From Treponema sp. (GTDB lineage: Bacteria > Spirochaetota > Spirochaetia > Treponematales > Breznakiellaceae): a DNA stretch of 33,145 nucleotides. Of the stretch, positions 1 to 6,584 are shown one piece after another. The stretch spans positions 1 through 33,145 of the forward strand of contig WRIX01000016.1 of assembly GCA_009782495.1 (NCBI GenBank). Reading direction: 5' to 3'. A program made the position numbers and the translations under genes. Each line of letters starts with the position of its first letter. Within the stretch, counting starts at the first letter, position 1. The notes beneath the pieces are model-generated. The model was not told where the DNA came from. It worked only from the letters and a program-made list of their open reading frames with translations, and ran no database searches.

Positions 1-183
1 TCCGGCAGAGAGAGAAACCGGCATTGGCCCGTTACCGCTAATCCTTAGCGTGCCGCTGGAAAGAGTCCACGTTAGACCGCTGCCGAATGTGCCTTGAGTC
101 TGTGCTTCGACTGTTGTGGCATTCGAAACAATTTGCATTACGAGCAAAACCGCTACTGCAAAAAATTTACTGTACAACTTCAT
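1..183 (-). CDS. BspA-like surface protein, N-terminal 61 residues only
   Basis: This gene is absent from the ORF track because it runs off the left edge. Reading the minus strand from the ATG at 183 gives a Sec-type signal peptide (basic start MKLYSK, hydrophobic core FFAVAVLLVMQIV), then GSGLTWTLSSGTLRISGNGPMP. That pattern is the usual opening module of BspA-like, LRR_5-containing surface proteins of treponemes and gut bacteria, which place leucine-rich repeats outside the cell for adhesion or binding. The repeats themselves would lie outside the window. A strong ribosome site (AAAGGAG, about 6 nt before ATG) fixes the start. A GC-rich stem-loop sits just upstream of that site. Family assignment rests on this short module only, so it is probable rather than certain. 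Confidence 0.72.
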   Translation of the reverse strand, partial: MKLYSKFFAVAVLLVMQIVSNATTVEAQTQGTFGSGLTWTLSSGTLRISGNGPMPVSLSAG

Positions 184-198
184 AAAAACTCCTTTATA

Positions 199-218
199 GT
201 GCGGCCGGCTGGCCGCAC
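199..218 (-). promoter_or_regulatory. GC-rich stem-loop in the leader of the BspA-like gene
   Basis: The sequence GTGCGGCC-ggct-GGCCGCAC is a perfect 8-bp inverted repeat with a 4-nt loop. On the minus strand it ends only about 5 nt before the AAAGGAG ribosome site. No T tract follows, so it is not a standard intrinsic terminator. It could stabilise the transcript, control ribosome access or serve as an operator; the role is inferred from position. Confidence 0.5.
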
Positions 219-238
219 AGTTAATTCTTAGAAATTAT

Positions 239-257
239 TATACCAAAAATTGGTATA
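239..257. promoter_or_regulatory. AT-rich palindrome between two minus-strand genes
   Basis: TATACCAA-aaa-TTGGTATA is a perfect 8-bp inverted repeat in the gap between the membrane protein gene and the BspA-like gene. An orphan AGGAGGAG sequence (minus strand) precedes it with no start codon at a useful distance. It could be an operator or a weak terminator, and the sequence does not decide between them. Confidence 0.3.
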
Positions 258-293
258 ACTCCTCCTAAACTATTGGAAATGGTATCACTTTAC

Positions 294-932
294 CTACACC
301 TCTGGAAAGTTCCAGTCGTTGTAACAGGCCAGCCGCTGTTGAGGCGCTTCAATTATCATATTGATCTCCTTTGCCTCTTTCCGTGCTTTTGCCGCACTGG
401 CGCGGGCTATATTCCCAACAACAATTCCACTGCCGATAAATACTATCAGACCGGCCAATAGAATAGGGAACGCACTTTTTACAAAAGCCGGTTTATTGCT
501 TGCCTGTAAATAAAGTTTGACGTAACTTATGGTCATGTAAACCAGTAAGCCGATTGTAATCAGGCAGCCAATTAATATAACAAGAACCAATCCAATAATT
601 TTTGTAATAAGACCCATTATAAACGATTCAGTTCCTCCGTCCGATTTTTTACTGCCGTCGCTGTAGGTCGTTACGACTTCGTACTCATCTGTTTTAAATA
701 CATCCTTTAACCCTCCACCTCTTGCCATGATCCAAAGTATCGGCGCGGAAACAACCGCTCCGCCGAGCAGCATAACCAACGGATTCATCGAATAATTAAA
801 AGCATACAAAAATATAGGCCAGCCGATACAGCAGAAAATGACGGTAATCAGTATCCTTTTATAGGTTGCCGCCAGTTTTTCTTCTGTGCTTACTTCTTTT
901 GTAATGGTTTCGTTTGTTTCTTGTTCACTCAT
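294..932 (-). CDS. Hypothetical four-helix membrane protein (212 aa)
   Basis: I do not recognise a family. The protein has a charged, Glu/Thr-rich cytoplasmic-looking N-terminus of about 25 residues and two hydrophobic segments near residues 27-47 and 52-70. A polar hydrophilic stretch with TYSDGSKKSDGG follows, then two longer hydrophobic segments near 106-138 and 153-173, and a basic AKARKEAKE tail region. This predicts an integral inner-membrane protein with four helices. The start is supported by GGGAG about 7 nt upstream of the ATG. It lies downstream of a 58-aa gene on the same strand and upstream of the BspA-like gene, but the gaps of about 110-125 nt make a single operon uncertain. 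Confidence 0.6.
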   Translation of the reverse strand: MSEQETNETITKEVSTEEKLAATYKRILITVIFCCIGWPIFLYAFNYSMNPLVMLLGGAVVSAPILWIMARGGGLKDVFKTDEYEVVTTYSDGSKKSDGGTESFIMGLITKIIGLVLVILIGCLITIGLLVYMTISYVKLYLQASNKPAFVKSAFPILLAGLIVFIGSGIVVGNIARASAAKARKEAKEINMIIEAPQQRLACYNDWNFPEV

Positions 933-1055
933 AAAAAACTCCCAATCAAAAAATTATGCGCTATAGCCAACGGCTGCACAATACCGCTAATCATAATATA
1001 ACAACAATTACCCTATTTGAACAAATTCACTTATTGGAATTTTTCTTTTATTAAT

Positions 1056-1232
1056 TTATTTTTTTTGCCTTGAAAGAATTTTAGGCGGATTGTTCTGCTC
1101 CTGTCTATGTTCGTCCATTAAAGCCCCTTCGATAAAGCCCAGCACATACGCCTCCTCGGTCTCGGAAAGCATGGATATTTTTTCTTCAAGGGTCAATTTT
1201 TGTTTCTTCTGTATACCTCCCTTTTTATCCAT
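1056..1232 (-). CDS. Small charged protein (58 aa), missed by the ORF track
   Basis: Reading the minus strand from ATG at 1232 gives MDKKGGIQKKQKLTLEEKIS, then LSETEEAYVLGFIEGALMDE and a basic tail, stopping at TAA (1058-1056). A GGGGGCGG ribosome site lies directly upstream. The middle segment has the spacing of the helical 'LS.E....V..FIEG.L' tail found at the C-terminus of many short XRE-type regulators. A similar tail (LSAEKQKVVEDIIDGFI) ends the XRE protein encoded at 2086-2481 in this window. There is no helix-turn-helix domain here. It may be a free-standing tail-like regulator or an orphan small protein; no function is assigned. Confidence 0.55.
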   Translation of the reverse strand: MDKKGGIQKKQKLTLEEKISMLSETEEAYVLGFIEGALMDEHRQEQNNPPKILSRQKK

Positions 1233-1336
1233 ACCGCCCCCTATCTACAATTGATATTAAATATCACTCATTGAACTATGTCAATGGCCAATTCTTGCAT
1301 ATTAATACTGTGAAATATTTGATCTGTCTGCCTGTA

Positions 1337-1390
1337 AAATCTATTGGGTTAATAGGTTTGAAAGGGTTTTTACCTATTAAATCTGTTGGG
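1337..1390. repeat. Short direct repeat enclosing a 9-bp inverted repeat
   Basis: AAATCTATTGGG (1337-1348) recurs as AAATCTGTTGGG (1379-1390), 42 bp apart. Between and overlapping them, TTAATAGGT (1349-1357) pairs with ACCTATTAA (1372-1380). The element lies just past the 3' end of the Sel1-LuxR gene and upstream of the 58-aa gene, both on the minus strand. It could be a terminator-like structure or a regulator site for the small gene. Confidence 0.35.
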
Positions 1391-1405
1391 AATTATAAAA
1401 AAGTA

Positions 1406-1948
1406 TCATTTTCTATCTTTTGCAAAGAGTTCGGCCCTGCTCTGCACTCCTAACTTCCGGTATATATTGTTGATGTGAAAATTAACTGTTGGATAGCTGA
1501 TCGATAGACGAAATGCAATTTCCTTGGAGGCTGTCCCCGAAAGAAGCAGGGTGTATATTTCTTGTTCTCTTTTGGTTAGATTTTGGCTTTCCTCTTCCGT
1601 TGGATCATTACCTTGTTGTATTACATCATCGGGTTCCTGATTTTCATTCTGGGGTGATGAGGGTATAAATGTATTACCTGAAGCAAGTCTTTTCTCTGCG
1701 TAATCATTGCCGAGTTTAGCCGCCTTTTGATACCATTCTTCCGCTTTTTGGTTGTTTTTTCGCAAGCCCATGCCGCCCAGTTCGTAACAAAGACCCGCCA
1801 TATAGGCGGCATAGGAGTGTTTTTTCTTTGCAGCTTTTTCGTAACATACGACGGCCAGAGAATAGTCTTTTTCCTCGCCTTCCAGTCCGTAAAAAAAGTC
1901 ATCTCCGCAGCTTGCCCACATTTCGATTTTCTTTTTGCTTGCAAACAT
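1406..1948 (-). CDS. Sel1-repeat protein with C-terminal LuxR-type helix-turn-helix
   Basis: Residues of about 15-90 form two Sel1-like repeats (DYSLAVVCYEKAAKKKHSYAAYMAGLCYE and KAEEWYQKAAKLGNDYAEKRL), which build TPR-like protein-binding helices. After a Gln/Asn/Glu-rich linker, residues of about 123-178 form a GerE/LuxR DNA-binding domain (LTKREQEIYTLLLSGTASKEIAFRL...TVNFHINNIYRKLGV). There is no receiver, autoinducer or kinase domain, so signal input would have to come through the repeats. This predicts a cytoplasmic transcription regulator whose activity depends on a protein partner. A GAGG site about 7-8 nt upstream supports the start. It diverges from the XRE gene at 2086 across about 137 bp. 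The domain calls are secure, the targets unknown. Confidence 0.75.
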   Translation of the reverse strand: MFASKKKIEMWASCGDDFFYGLEGEEKDYSLAVVCYEKAAKKKHSYAAYMAGLCYELGGMGLRKNNQKAEEWYQKAAKLGNDYAEKRLASGNTFIPSSPQNENQEPDDVIQQGNDPTEEESQNLTKREQEIYTLLLSGTASKEIAFRLSISYPTVNFHINNIYRKLGVQSRAELFAKDRK

Positions 1949-2046
1949 ATATAGCCTCAGTAAATAGTATCAAGAAATATAATATCGACAAAACTCTAAA
2001 AAACATAGAAACTTCCAAAATTACCTTGCTGTCCGAGATACAGGAA

Positions 2047-2075
2047 TTGACCCAGTGAAAGGCATTATTTATAGT
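2047..2075 (+). promoter_or_regulatory. Candidate promoter of the XRE gene
   Basis: TTGACC (2047-2052) and TATAGT (2070-2075) are separated by 17 nt. The GTG start at 2086 lies 10 nt after the -10 hexamer and no Shine-Dalgarno sequence stands at a useful distance. The predicted transcript would start within about 0-4 nt of the start codon. A second TATAAT at 2077-2082 lacks a properly spaced -35. Confidence 0.5.
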
Positions 2076-2085
2076 TTATAATAAC

Positions 2086-2481
2086 GTGAAAAACACTTTA
2101 GCTGACCGTTTGGCTTACCTTCTTTCAAGTTTGGGTATAAAACAACTGGATTTTGCAAAAAGGATACGGTTTGCTCAATCCTATGTTTCTATGGTTCTGA
2201 ACGGCACGACAACCAGCGCCGGCCCGCGGTTTATCGAAGCTATTTGCCGGGAATTCAATGTTAATCCCGAATGGCTTACCGGCGGAAAAGAACCGGTATT
2301 CACTATACCTGATGTTTCGCTTTCATCAAGAAAGGCAGCAATTCTAACAAAAATCCAATTGTTATCTGCCGAAAAACAAAAAGTCGTGGAAGATATAATT
2401 GATGGCTTTATATGGAAAGAACAATCTTATGAAGACGAAAAAAAGCCCAGGAAAATCAAGTCTGAAAACCGGAAAAAATAA
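2086..2481 (+). CDS. XRE-family helix-turn-helix regulator (131 aa)
   Basis: Residues of about 5-65 form a lambda-repressor-like helix-turn-helix (LADRLAYLLSSLGIKQLDFAKRIRFAQSYVSMVLNGTT, then FIEAICREFNVNPEWLTGG). This is the standard fold of short cytoplasmic transcription regulators. The C-terminal part carries a helical tail (LSAEKQKVVEDIIDGFI) and ends in a very basic stretch. No sensor or peptidase domain is present. The start is a GTG with no clear ribosome site but with a well-spaced promoter immediately upstream, so a leaderless transcript is likely. It diverges from the Sel1-LuxR gene. It could belong to a mobile or stress-related set, but no phage or toxin partner is adjacent. Confidence 0.75.
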   Translation: MKNTLADRLAYLLSSLGIKQLDFAKRIRFAQSYVSMVLNGTTTSAGPRFIEAICREFNVNPEWLTGGKEPVFTIPDVSLSSRKAAILTKIQLLSAEKQKVVEDIIDGFIWKEQSYEDEKKPRKIKSENRKK

Positions 2482-2502
2482 GGCTTGCCTCGGAAAACCT
2501 CA

Positions 2503-2781
2503 TTACGCCGGAAGCCGTTCGCCAAGACATTTTTTTTCAATCTCTTTATTAAAATAAGCCCTGAAAAAAACCTCGTCTGCTTCAATAACCGCCTTTTTTA
2601 TATTTGTTCTGCCGTTCGGGTCATTCTTCCATTTTTCAAACAATTCACAGGGTATATCCTTGATTTTGCCTTCAAGCGTATTCCCTTTTTTCTCAAAACC
2701 AACAACCATTTGGTTTTCCGGATTGTAGCAGGTTAAATTTTTTAAATCGACAATCCATTTACTTTCAGTTTTTCTGTTCAA
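2503..2781 (-). CDS. Hypothetical 92-aa protein, TTG start
   Basis: The ORF track extends this frame to 2832, but the best start is the TTG at 2781. It has a textbook ribosome site (AAGGAGG) 5 nt upstream and gives MNRKTESKWIVDLKNLTCYN. The protein is soluble and mixed-charge, with an early part that reads like a small beta-rich domain (WIVDLKNLTCYNPENQMVVGFEKKGNTLEGKI) followed by helical segments (CELFEKWKND, NIKKAVIEADEVFFRAYFNKEIEKK). I do not recognise a family. Its 3' end faces that of the XRE gene across only 21 bp, so the two are convergent. Confidence 0.6.
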   Translation of the reverse strand: MNRKTESKWIVDLKNLTCYNPENQMVVGFEKKGNTLEGKIKDIPCELFEKWKNDPNGRTNIKKAVIEADEVFFRAYFNKEIEKKCLGERLPA

Positions 2782-2890
2782 GTACACCTCCTTGCATACT
2801 ACAAATATAAAAAAAGAAGGTGTAAAAGGCAAATTTTACCAGAAAGTCCGGGTTAGTTCTTAGCGCGGCAGAGCAAATGCAGCCTGGCGT

Positions 2891-3247
2891 CTATCGGTTC
2901 CGGCGCTCTTCGGCGGTTTTACATTCAATACACATTAAAGCATAGGGAATCGCTTCAAGCCGTTCCTGGGGTATAACCGTGCCGCATTTTATACATAAGC
3001 CGTACTTGTCCTGCTCAATTCTGGTAAGAGCGGAATCAATAAGTTTGAGCCGTTTTAATTCCTGGGAACCCAATGCTTCTATCATCTTACGGTCGATATC
3101 ATCGGAAGCAATATCGGCCAAATCCTTGGGCTCCATCCCTTCCACAATCTCCTTAAAATCTTCGTTACTTGCCACAAGATTATCAATAATCTCCGACTTG
3201 AGTTCGAAAAGGGATTGTTTCATCCGTTCAATGAAGTTCTTATCCAT
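2891..3247 (-). CDS. DksA/TraR-family zinc-finger protein
   Basis: This 118-aa protein has a helical, acidic N-terminal half that fits the coiled-coil of the DksA/TraR fold. Its C-terminal zinc finger has four cysteines (C85-x2-C88 in CIKCG, C106-x2-C109 in CIECK) followed by AEERR. DksA-like proteins enter the RNA polymerase secondary channel and, often with ppGpp, tune stable-RNA and stress promoters. The sequence around the finger (GTVIPQERLEAIPYALMCIEC) is typical of the family. AGGGGA lies about 6 nt before the ATG. The gene diverges from def and its upstream region abuts the 53-bp tandem repeats. Whether it is a true DksA or a TraR-like paralogue cannot be told from sequence alone. Confidence 0.85.
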   Translation of the reverse strand: MDKNFIERMKQSLFELKSEIIDNLVASNEDFKEIVEGMEPKDLADIASDDIDRKMIEALGSQELKRLKLIDSALTRIEQDKYGLCIKCGTVIPQERLEAIPYALMCIECKTAEERRNR

Positions 3248-3304
3248 AAAAATTCCCCTGTTTTACATTAATCGCTTGCGTACATTGTCGTATTCAAAAG
3301 ATTT

Positions 3305-3310
3305 TGTCAA
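3305..3310 (-). promoter_or_regulatory. Candidate -35 box of the DksA/TraR gene
   Basis: On the minus strand a perfect TTGACA sits 58 nt before the gene. The -10 at standard spacing (CAATGT) is poor, so this may depend on an activator. The box overlaps the first bases of the tandem repeat array. Confidence 0.3.
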
Positions 3311-3428
3311 GAGGGGAACCTTCGTTCTGGCCATTTAATGGCCGAACTCGGTTGAGTATACAAGAGGGGAACCTTCGTTCTGGCCATTTAATGGCCGAAC
3401 TCGGTTGAGTATACAAGAGGGGAACCTT
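3308..3428. repeat. 53-bp tandem repeat, about 2.3 copies, with internal hairpin
   Basis: Two identical 53-bp units (3308-3360 and 3361-3413) start CAAGAGGGGAACCTTCG and end GGTTGAGTATA. A third partial copy of 15 bp occupies 3414-3428. Each full unit contains GGCCAT-tta-ATGGCC, extended by GTTC/GAAC around a one-base bulge, so each can form a long hairpin or bind a dimeric protein. The array fills the divergent region between the DksA/TraR gene and def. There are no unique spacers, so it is not a CRISPR array. Confidence 0.9.
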
Positions 3429-3451
3429 TTCTGTCGCCGTTCAGTACTTTC

Positions 3452-3479
3452 TTGTATCACGGCGCCTTTTATCTATACT
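3452..3479 (+). promoter_or_regulatory. Candidate promoter of def
   Basis: TTGTAT (3452-3457) and TATACT (3474-3479) are separated by 16 nt. The chosen ATG of def is at 3488, 8 nt beyond the -10, giving a predicted leader of only a few bases. Confidence 0.55.
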
Positions 3480-3487
3480 ATGGTGGT

Positions 3488-4006
3488 ATGGAAGTACTGA
3501 CCCTGGAAAATAAGGCTGATTCTGAAAAAGACCGTTGTTTGCGCCAAAAGGCGGCGCAAATCAAGAATATCAATGATGAAATAAGGCAAACGGCCCGGAA
3601 AATGCTGGATATTATGCATGAAGGCAAAGGAGTGGGTCTGGCAGGGCCGCAAGTGGGTCTTTTAAAGCGTATTTTTGTAACTCATGCAGAAGGAGACGAA
3701 GAGCGGGTTTTTATCAATCCTTCCATTATATGGACCAGTCAGGAACAATCCAACCTTGAAGAAGGCTGTCTTTCCATTCCGGGGTTCTATGCGGTTGTCA
3801 AACGCCCTGCAATAATTAAAATCCAGGCATGGAACGAAAAAGGCCGGGCTTTTTCCCTGGAAGTATCGGGAATGCTTGCCAGGATTATCCAGCATGAATA
3901 CGATCACCTGGAAGGAATCCTTTTTATTGACCGGATAAACGAAGGTAAACGGGAAAAGCTCCTTGCCAAACTGAACAAGGCGGAGAAGCAAAAAAAATCA
4001 ATATAG
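3488..4006 (+). CDS. def: Peptide deformylase
   Basis: Peptide deformylase removes the formyl group from the initiator methionine of new proteins in the cytoplasm. All three family motifs are present: GVGLAGPQ (residues 48-55), EGCLS with the metal ligand C94, and QHEYDH with metal-binding H136 and H140 and catalytic E137. The length of 172 aa is normal. The ORF track starts at a TTG at 3452, but that codon is the -35 element of a good promoter, so the ATG at 3488 is preferred; it gives MEVLTLENKADSEK and fits the family. The gene heads a cluster with fmt, which makes the formylated tRNA, so the pair covers both ends of the formylation cycle. Confidence 0.95.
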   Translation: MEVLTLENKADSEKDRCLRQKAAQIKNINDEIRQTARKMLDIMHEGKGVGLAGPQVGLLKRIFVTHAEGDEERVFINPSIIWTSQEQSNLEEGCLSIPGFYAVVKRPAIIKIQAWNEKGRAFSLEVSGMLARIIQHEYDHLEGILFIDRINEGKREKLLAKLNKAEKQKKSI

Positions 4007-4024
4007 GCCGCTGCCGGGAGGTAT

Positions 4025-5068
4025 ATGACAGCTAAAAACATGGGCAGGCTGCGAATCCTCTTTGCAGGCAGTCCTGCTATAGCGCTGCCTTCTCTGGAAA
4101 AGATTGCGGAAGCAGCAAAACCGGGACGCTGGGTTCTTGCAGGGGTATTAACCAATCCCGACAAACGGAAAGGCCGGGGAAACGGAACGGAACCCAGTGA
4201 AGTCGGCCGCAGGGCAGAGTCGCTTGCAGAGGAATTTACGGCAGCCGGATTAAACGCACCGGCAATACTCAAGTTCGAAACCTTAAAAGCGCCGGCAAGG
4301 GCAGCTGTTTCGGAGCTAAAGCCCGATGTGCTGATTTCTTTTGCCTACGGCCGGATTTTCGGCCCTCAATTCATGTCCCTCTTTCCTTTGGGCGGGATCA
4401 ATGTACACCCTTCCCTGCTTCCCAAATACCGCGGAGCTTCTCCCATTCAGGAAACAATTCTGCACCGGGACAAGGTTGCCGGAATAAGCATCCAGCGTAT
4501 TGCTCCCGAAATGGATACGGGGAATATCCTGGCACAGGCAGTAATTCCCCTTAACGGAAGAGAAACCACTGCTTCGCTTGGCAATCTTGCGGCAATCAGG
4601 GGAGCGGAATTACTCATTGATGTTCTGGGGCAGTTTGAAAAGGCAGAATTACCCGAAGGAATTCCCCAGCAGGGAGAGCCCAGTTATTGTACGGTACTGG
4701 AAAAAAGCAGCGGCCTTGTCGATTGGAACAGGAGCGCCCCGGAAATCGACGCCCACATACGGGCCTGTAATCCCTGGCCCCTTGCGCATACAACCCACAA
4801 CGGGCAGCTGCTGAATATACTGGAAGCAACTCCTTACTCCGGCGCTGCCCATTACCGCAACGATTCTGCAGCCATACCCAATGTTCCGCCTGATCCGGCC
4901 GGGAGTATCTTGGGTATCGACAAAAAATCCGGTATACTGGTACAAACGGGCGATGGGATTCTTGCAATTACGCTGCTTCAGTATCAAAACAAGAAAATCC
5001 TTCCCTGGCAGGCGTTTTTGAACGGCGCCAGGGATTTTATCGGTTCCCGTTTTTCGATTCTCGTTTAA
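4025..5068 (+). CDS. fmt: Methionyl-tRNA formyltransferase
   Basis: This enzyme transfers a formyl group from 10-formyl-tetrahydrofolate to initiator methionyl-tRNA. The N-terminal formyltransferase fold carries ILFAGSPAIALPSL near residues 11-24, the hallmark HPSLLPKYRG at 128-137 and the conserved catalytic-loop D164 in MDTGNIL. The C-terminal tRNA-binding domain follows from about residue 215. At 347 aa it is somewhat longer than the usual 310-320, with extra residues in the C-terminal half (region around AAHYRNDSAAIPNVPPDPAG). GGGAGG 5 nt upstream supports the ATG. It follows def by 18 bp and was probably transcribed with it. Confidence 0.95.
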   Translation: MTAKNMGRLRILFAGSPAIALPSLEKIAEAAKPGRWVLAGVLTNPDKRKGRGNGTEPSEVGRRAESLAEEFTAAGLNAPAILKFETLKAPARAAVSELKPDVLISFAYGRIFGPQFMSLFPLGGINVHPSLLPKYRGASPIQETILHRDKVAGISIQRIAPEMDTGNILAQAVIPLNGRETTASLGNLAAIRGAELLIDVLGQFEKAELPEGIPQQGEPSYCTVLEKSSGLVDWNRSAPEIDAHIRACNPWPLAHTTHNGQLLNILEATPYSGAAHYRNDSAAIPNVPPDPAGSILGIDKKSGILVQTGDGILAITLLQYQNKKILPWQAFLNGARDFIGSRFSILV

Positions 5069-5086
5069 CAAGGGGTTCTGGACATT

Positions 5087-6115
5087 ATGGCGTTTAAAAA
5101 CTTGGGTTTTGACCTGGAAAGTATAGAAGATCACATGGGAAGCAACCTGCGTCTTTTTATTTCCTTTACTATAGGTTTAATTGTTTTTGTGGGACTGATT
5201 GCACTTTCGGTTTTCTTTATTGCAATCCGGGGTAAAGAGGAAGTAATGGTTCCCGATGTGATGGGAAAAGAATTGGCCCAGGCGCTGATAGAACTCCAGG
5301 AAAAAGAACTTTACCCCCGGATAAGTCTGCGTTCTTCGGCAGACGGGCAGGAAAAAGGTATAATCCTTGAACAGAATCCCGAAGCCGGAACGTTGGTTAA
5401 AGCCGAAAGGCGGATTAACCTTGTTATCAGTTCGGGTTTGGCCCTGGACAAAATGGTGAGTTTTTTGGGAAAGAACATCAATGATGTCCGTTTGGAACTT
5501 CAGGCATTTAACGCCAATTCATCCGAAATTCAATTTACCATTCATGAACCTTTTATGTACCAGTATTCAAATGATTCCGCCGCCGGAACGGTACTGCAGC
5601 AAAACCCTCCGCCGGGAGCGGACTTAACCGGATCGGTTGTTTTGGAACTGGTGGTAAGCCGGGGCAGGGAAAACACCCGCATAACTGTTCCTGATTTAAC
5701 AGGGCTTACCTTTACCGATGCTCTGGCAAGACTGGGGCAGCTAAAGATTGGTTTTAACTTTATTGTTAATAATACAGGAGAAAAACCCGGAACCGTTATT
5801 TCTCAAAATCCGGTCGGGGGAACAGAAATCAGTACAGACCAAAAAGTAACGGTTACGATTATTGCTCCCCAGGCGGAGAATTCCGGGGAAACGGTGGGGC
5901 TTTTCAGCTATAATTTGCCGTTAAATCCTTATCCCCTTCCGCTGACAGTAGAAACTGAGCTGCCCAATGGGTCAAAGCAAACTCTTGTTAATACCAATCA
6001 TTCGGGAGGTGAATTCAGCATGCCGTATAAACTGCCTTCCGGCTCTGTGATAATACTTTCAATGGTAGACAGGGAGATCTACCGGCAAACAATCAGGGAT
6101 ACAGCAGAAGAGTGA
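5087..6115 (+). CDS. Membrane-anchored PASTA-domain protein without a kinase
   Basis: A short cytoplasmic N-terminus of about 20 residues is followed by one transmembrane helix (about 22-47) and a periplasmic part. That part holds three PASTA-like repeats near residues 54-115 (VPDVMGKELAQAL...ILEQNPEAGTLV), 118-190 (weaker, VLQQNPPPGADL) and 197-262 (VPDLTGLTFTDAL...VISQNPVGGTEI). PASTA modules bind muropeptides or beta-lactam-like ligands in PrkC kinases and some penicillin-binding proteins. No kinase or transpeptidase domain is present. A further ~80-residue C-terminal domain of unknown type follows. The gene lies 18 bp after fmt and overlaps the next gene, so it is part of the def operon. 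It probably senses or scaffolds the cell wall. Confidence 0.85.
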   Translation: MAFKNLGFDLESIEDHMGSNLRLFISFTIGLIVFVGLIALSVFFIAIRGKEEVMVPDVMGKELAQALIELQEKELYPRISLRSSADGQEKGIILEQNPEAGTLVKAERRINLVISSGLALDKMVSFLGKNINDVRLELQAFNANSSEIQFTIHEPFMYQYSNDSAAGTVLQQNPPPGADLTGSVVLELVVSRGRENTRITVPDLTGLTFTDALARLGQLKIGFNFIVNNTGEKPGTVISQNPVGGTEISTDQKVTVTIIAPQAENSGETVGLFSYNLPLNPYPLPLTVETELPNGSKQTLVNTNHSGGEFSMPYKLPSGSVIILSMVDREIYRQTIRDTAEE

Positions 6116-6555
6116 GAAAAATATTTTGTTGTTTCCTGGTTGTCTTTATTTTACTTCCTGCCTTATTGGTTTTTTCCCAGGCAGACAATATTTCAGATCC
6201 GGCTTCGCTAATAGGAATGACCCTGCCGGATCTTATAAAAAATTACGGTGTTCCCAAAAACGTTTATGCGGTACGGGGAGTTGAAGTCTGGCAGGATGAC
6301 GTTGTCTTTGTATATGACCGCATTGAGTTTTTTATTTACGGAAACCGTGTTTGGCAGGTAAAAGTACGCTCTGCCTATAACATTAAAAACGGGGATAACA
6401 GAACTGCTGTAGGCAGGGTAATGGGAGAAGGCCGCAATTTTGAAGGATATACGCTGTATCAGCTTCCCGGAAAAGCCTGGCCTCTTATGCTGAGGATTAA
6501 CTGGGATACATCGGGACGAGCCGAAGGTCTGTACATTTACCGTTCTGATTTTTAG
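6112..6555 (+). CDS. Secreted or periplasmic hypothetical protein (147 aa)
   Basis: The gene begins with a GTG that overlaps the stop of the PASTA gene (GTGA), a sign of translational coupling. The first 22-25 residues (MRKIFCCFLVVFILLPALLVFSQA) form a clear Sec signal peptide with cleavage likely after SQA; the cysteines at 5-6 do not make a proper lipobox. The mature part of about 120 residues has GMTLPDLIKNYGVPKNVYAVRG and EVWQDDVVFVYD, resembling small periplasmic domains of the SmpA/BamE-like or treponemal hypothetical type. That resemblance is impressionistic. Context suggests a role with the PASTA protein at the cell envelope. Confidence 0.7.
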   Translation: MRKIFCCFLVVFILLPALLVFSQADNISDPASLIGMTLPDLIKNYGVPKNVYAVRGVEVWQDDVVFVYDRIEFFIYGNRVWQVKVRSAYNIKNGDNRTAVGRVMGEGRNFEGYTLYQLPGKAWPLMLRINWDTSGRAEGLYIYRSDF

Positions 6556-6584
6556 AATCGGCAACCGCCGGGAGTGGATTCTGT

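Noticed and set aside
1271-1453. Plus-strand 60-aa frame
   Set aside because: It overlaps the end of the Sel1-LuxR gene, has no ribosome site, and its repeat-like peptide only reflects the DNA repeat at 1337-1390.
3308-3428. CRISPR-like direct repeats
   Set aside because: The 53-bp units are directly adjacent with no unique spacers, and no cas genes are present.
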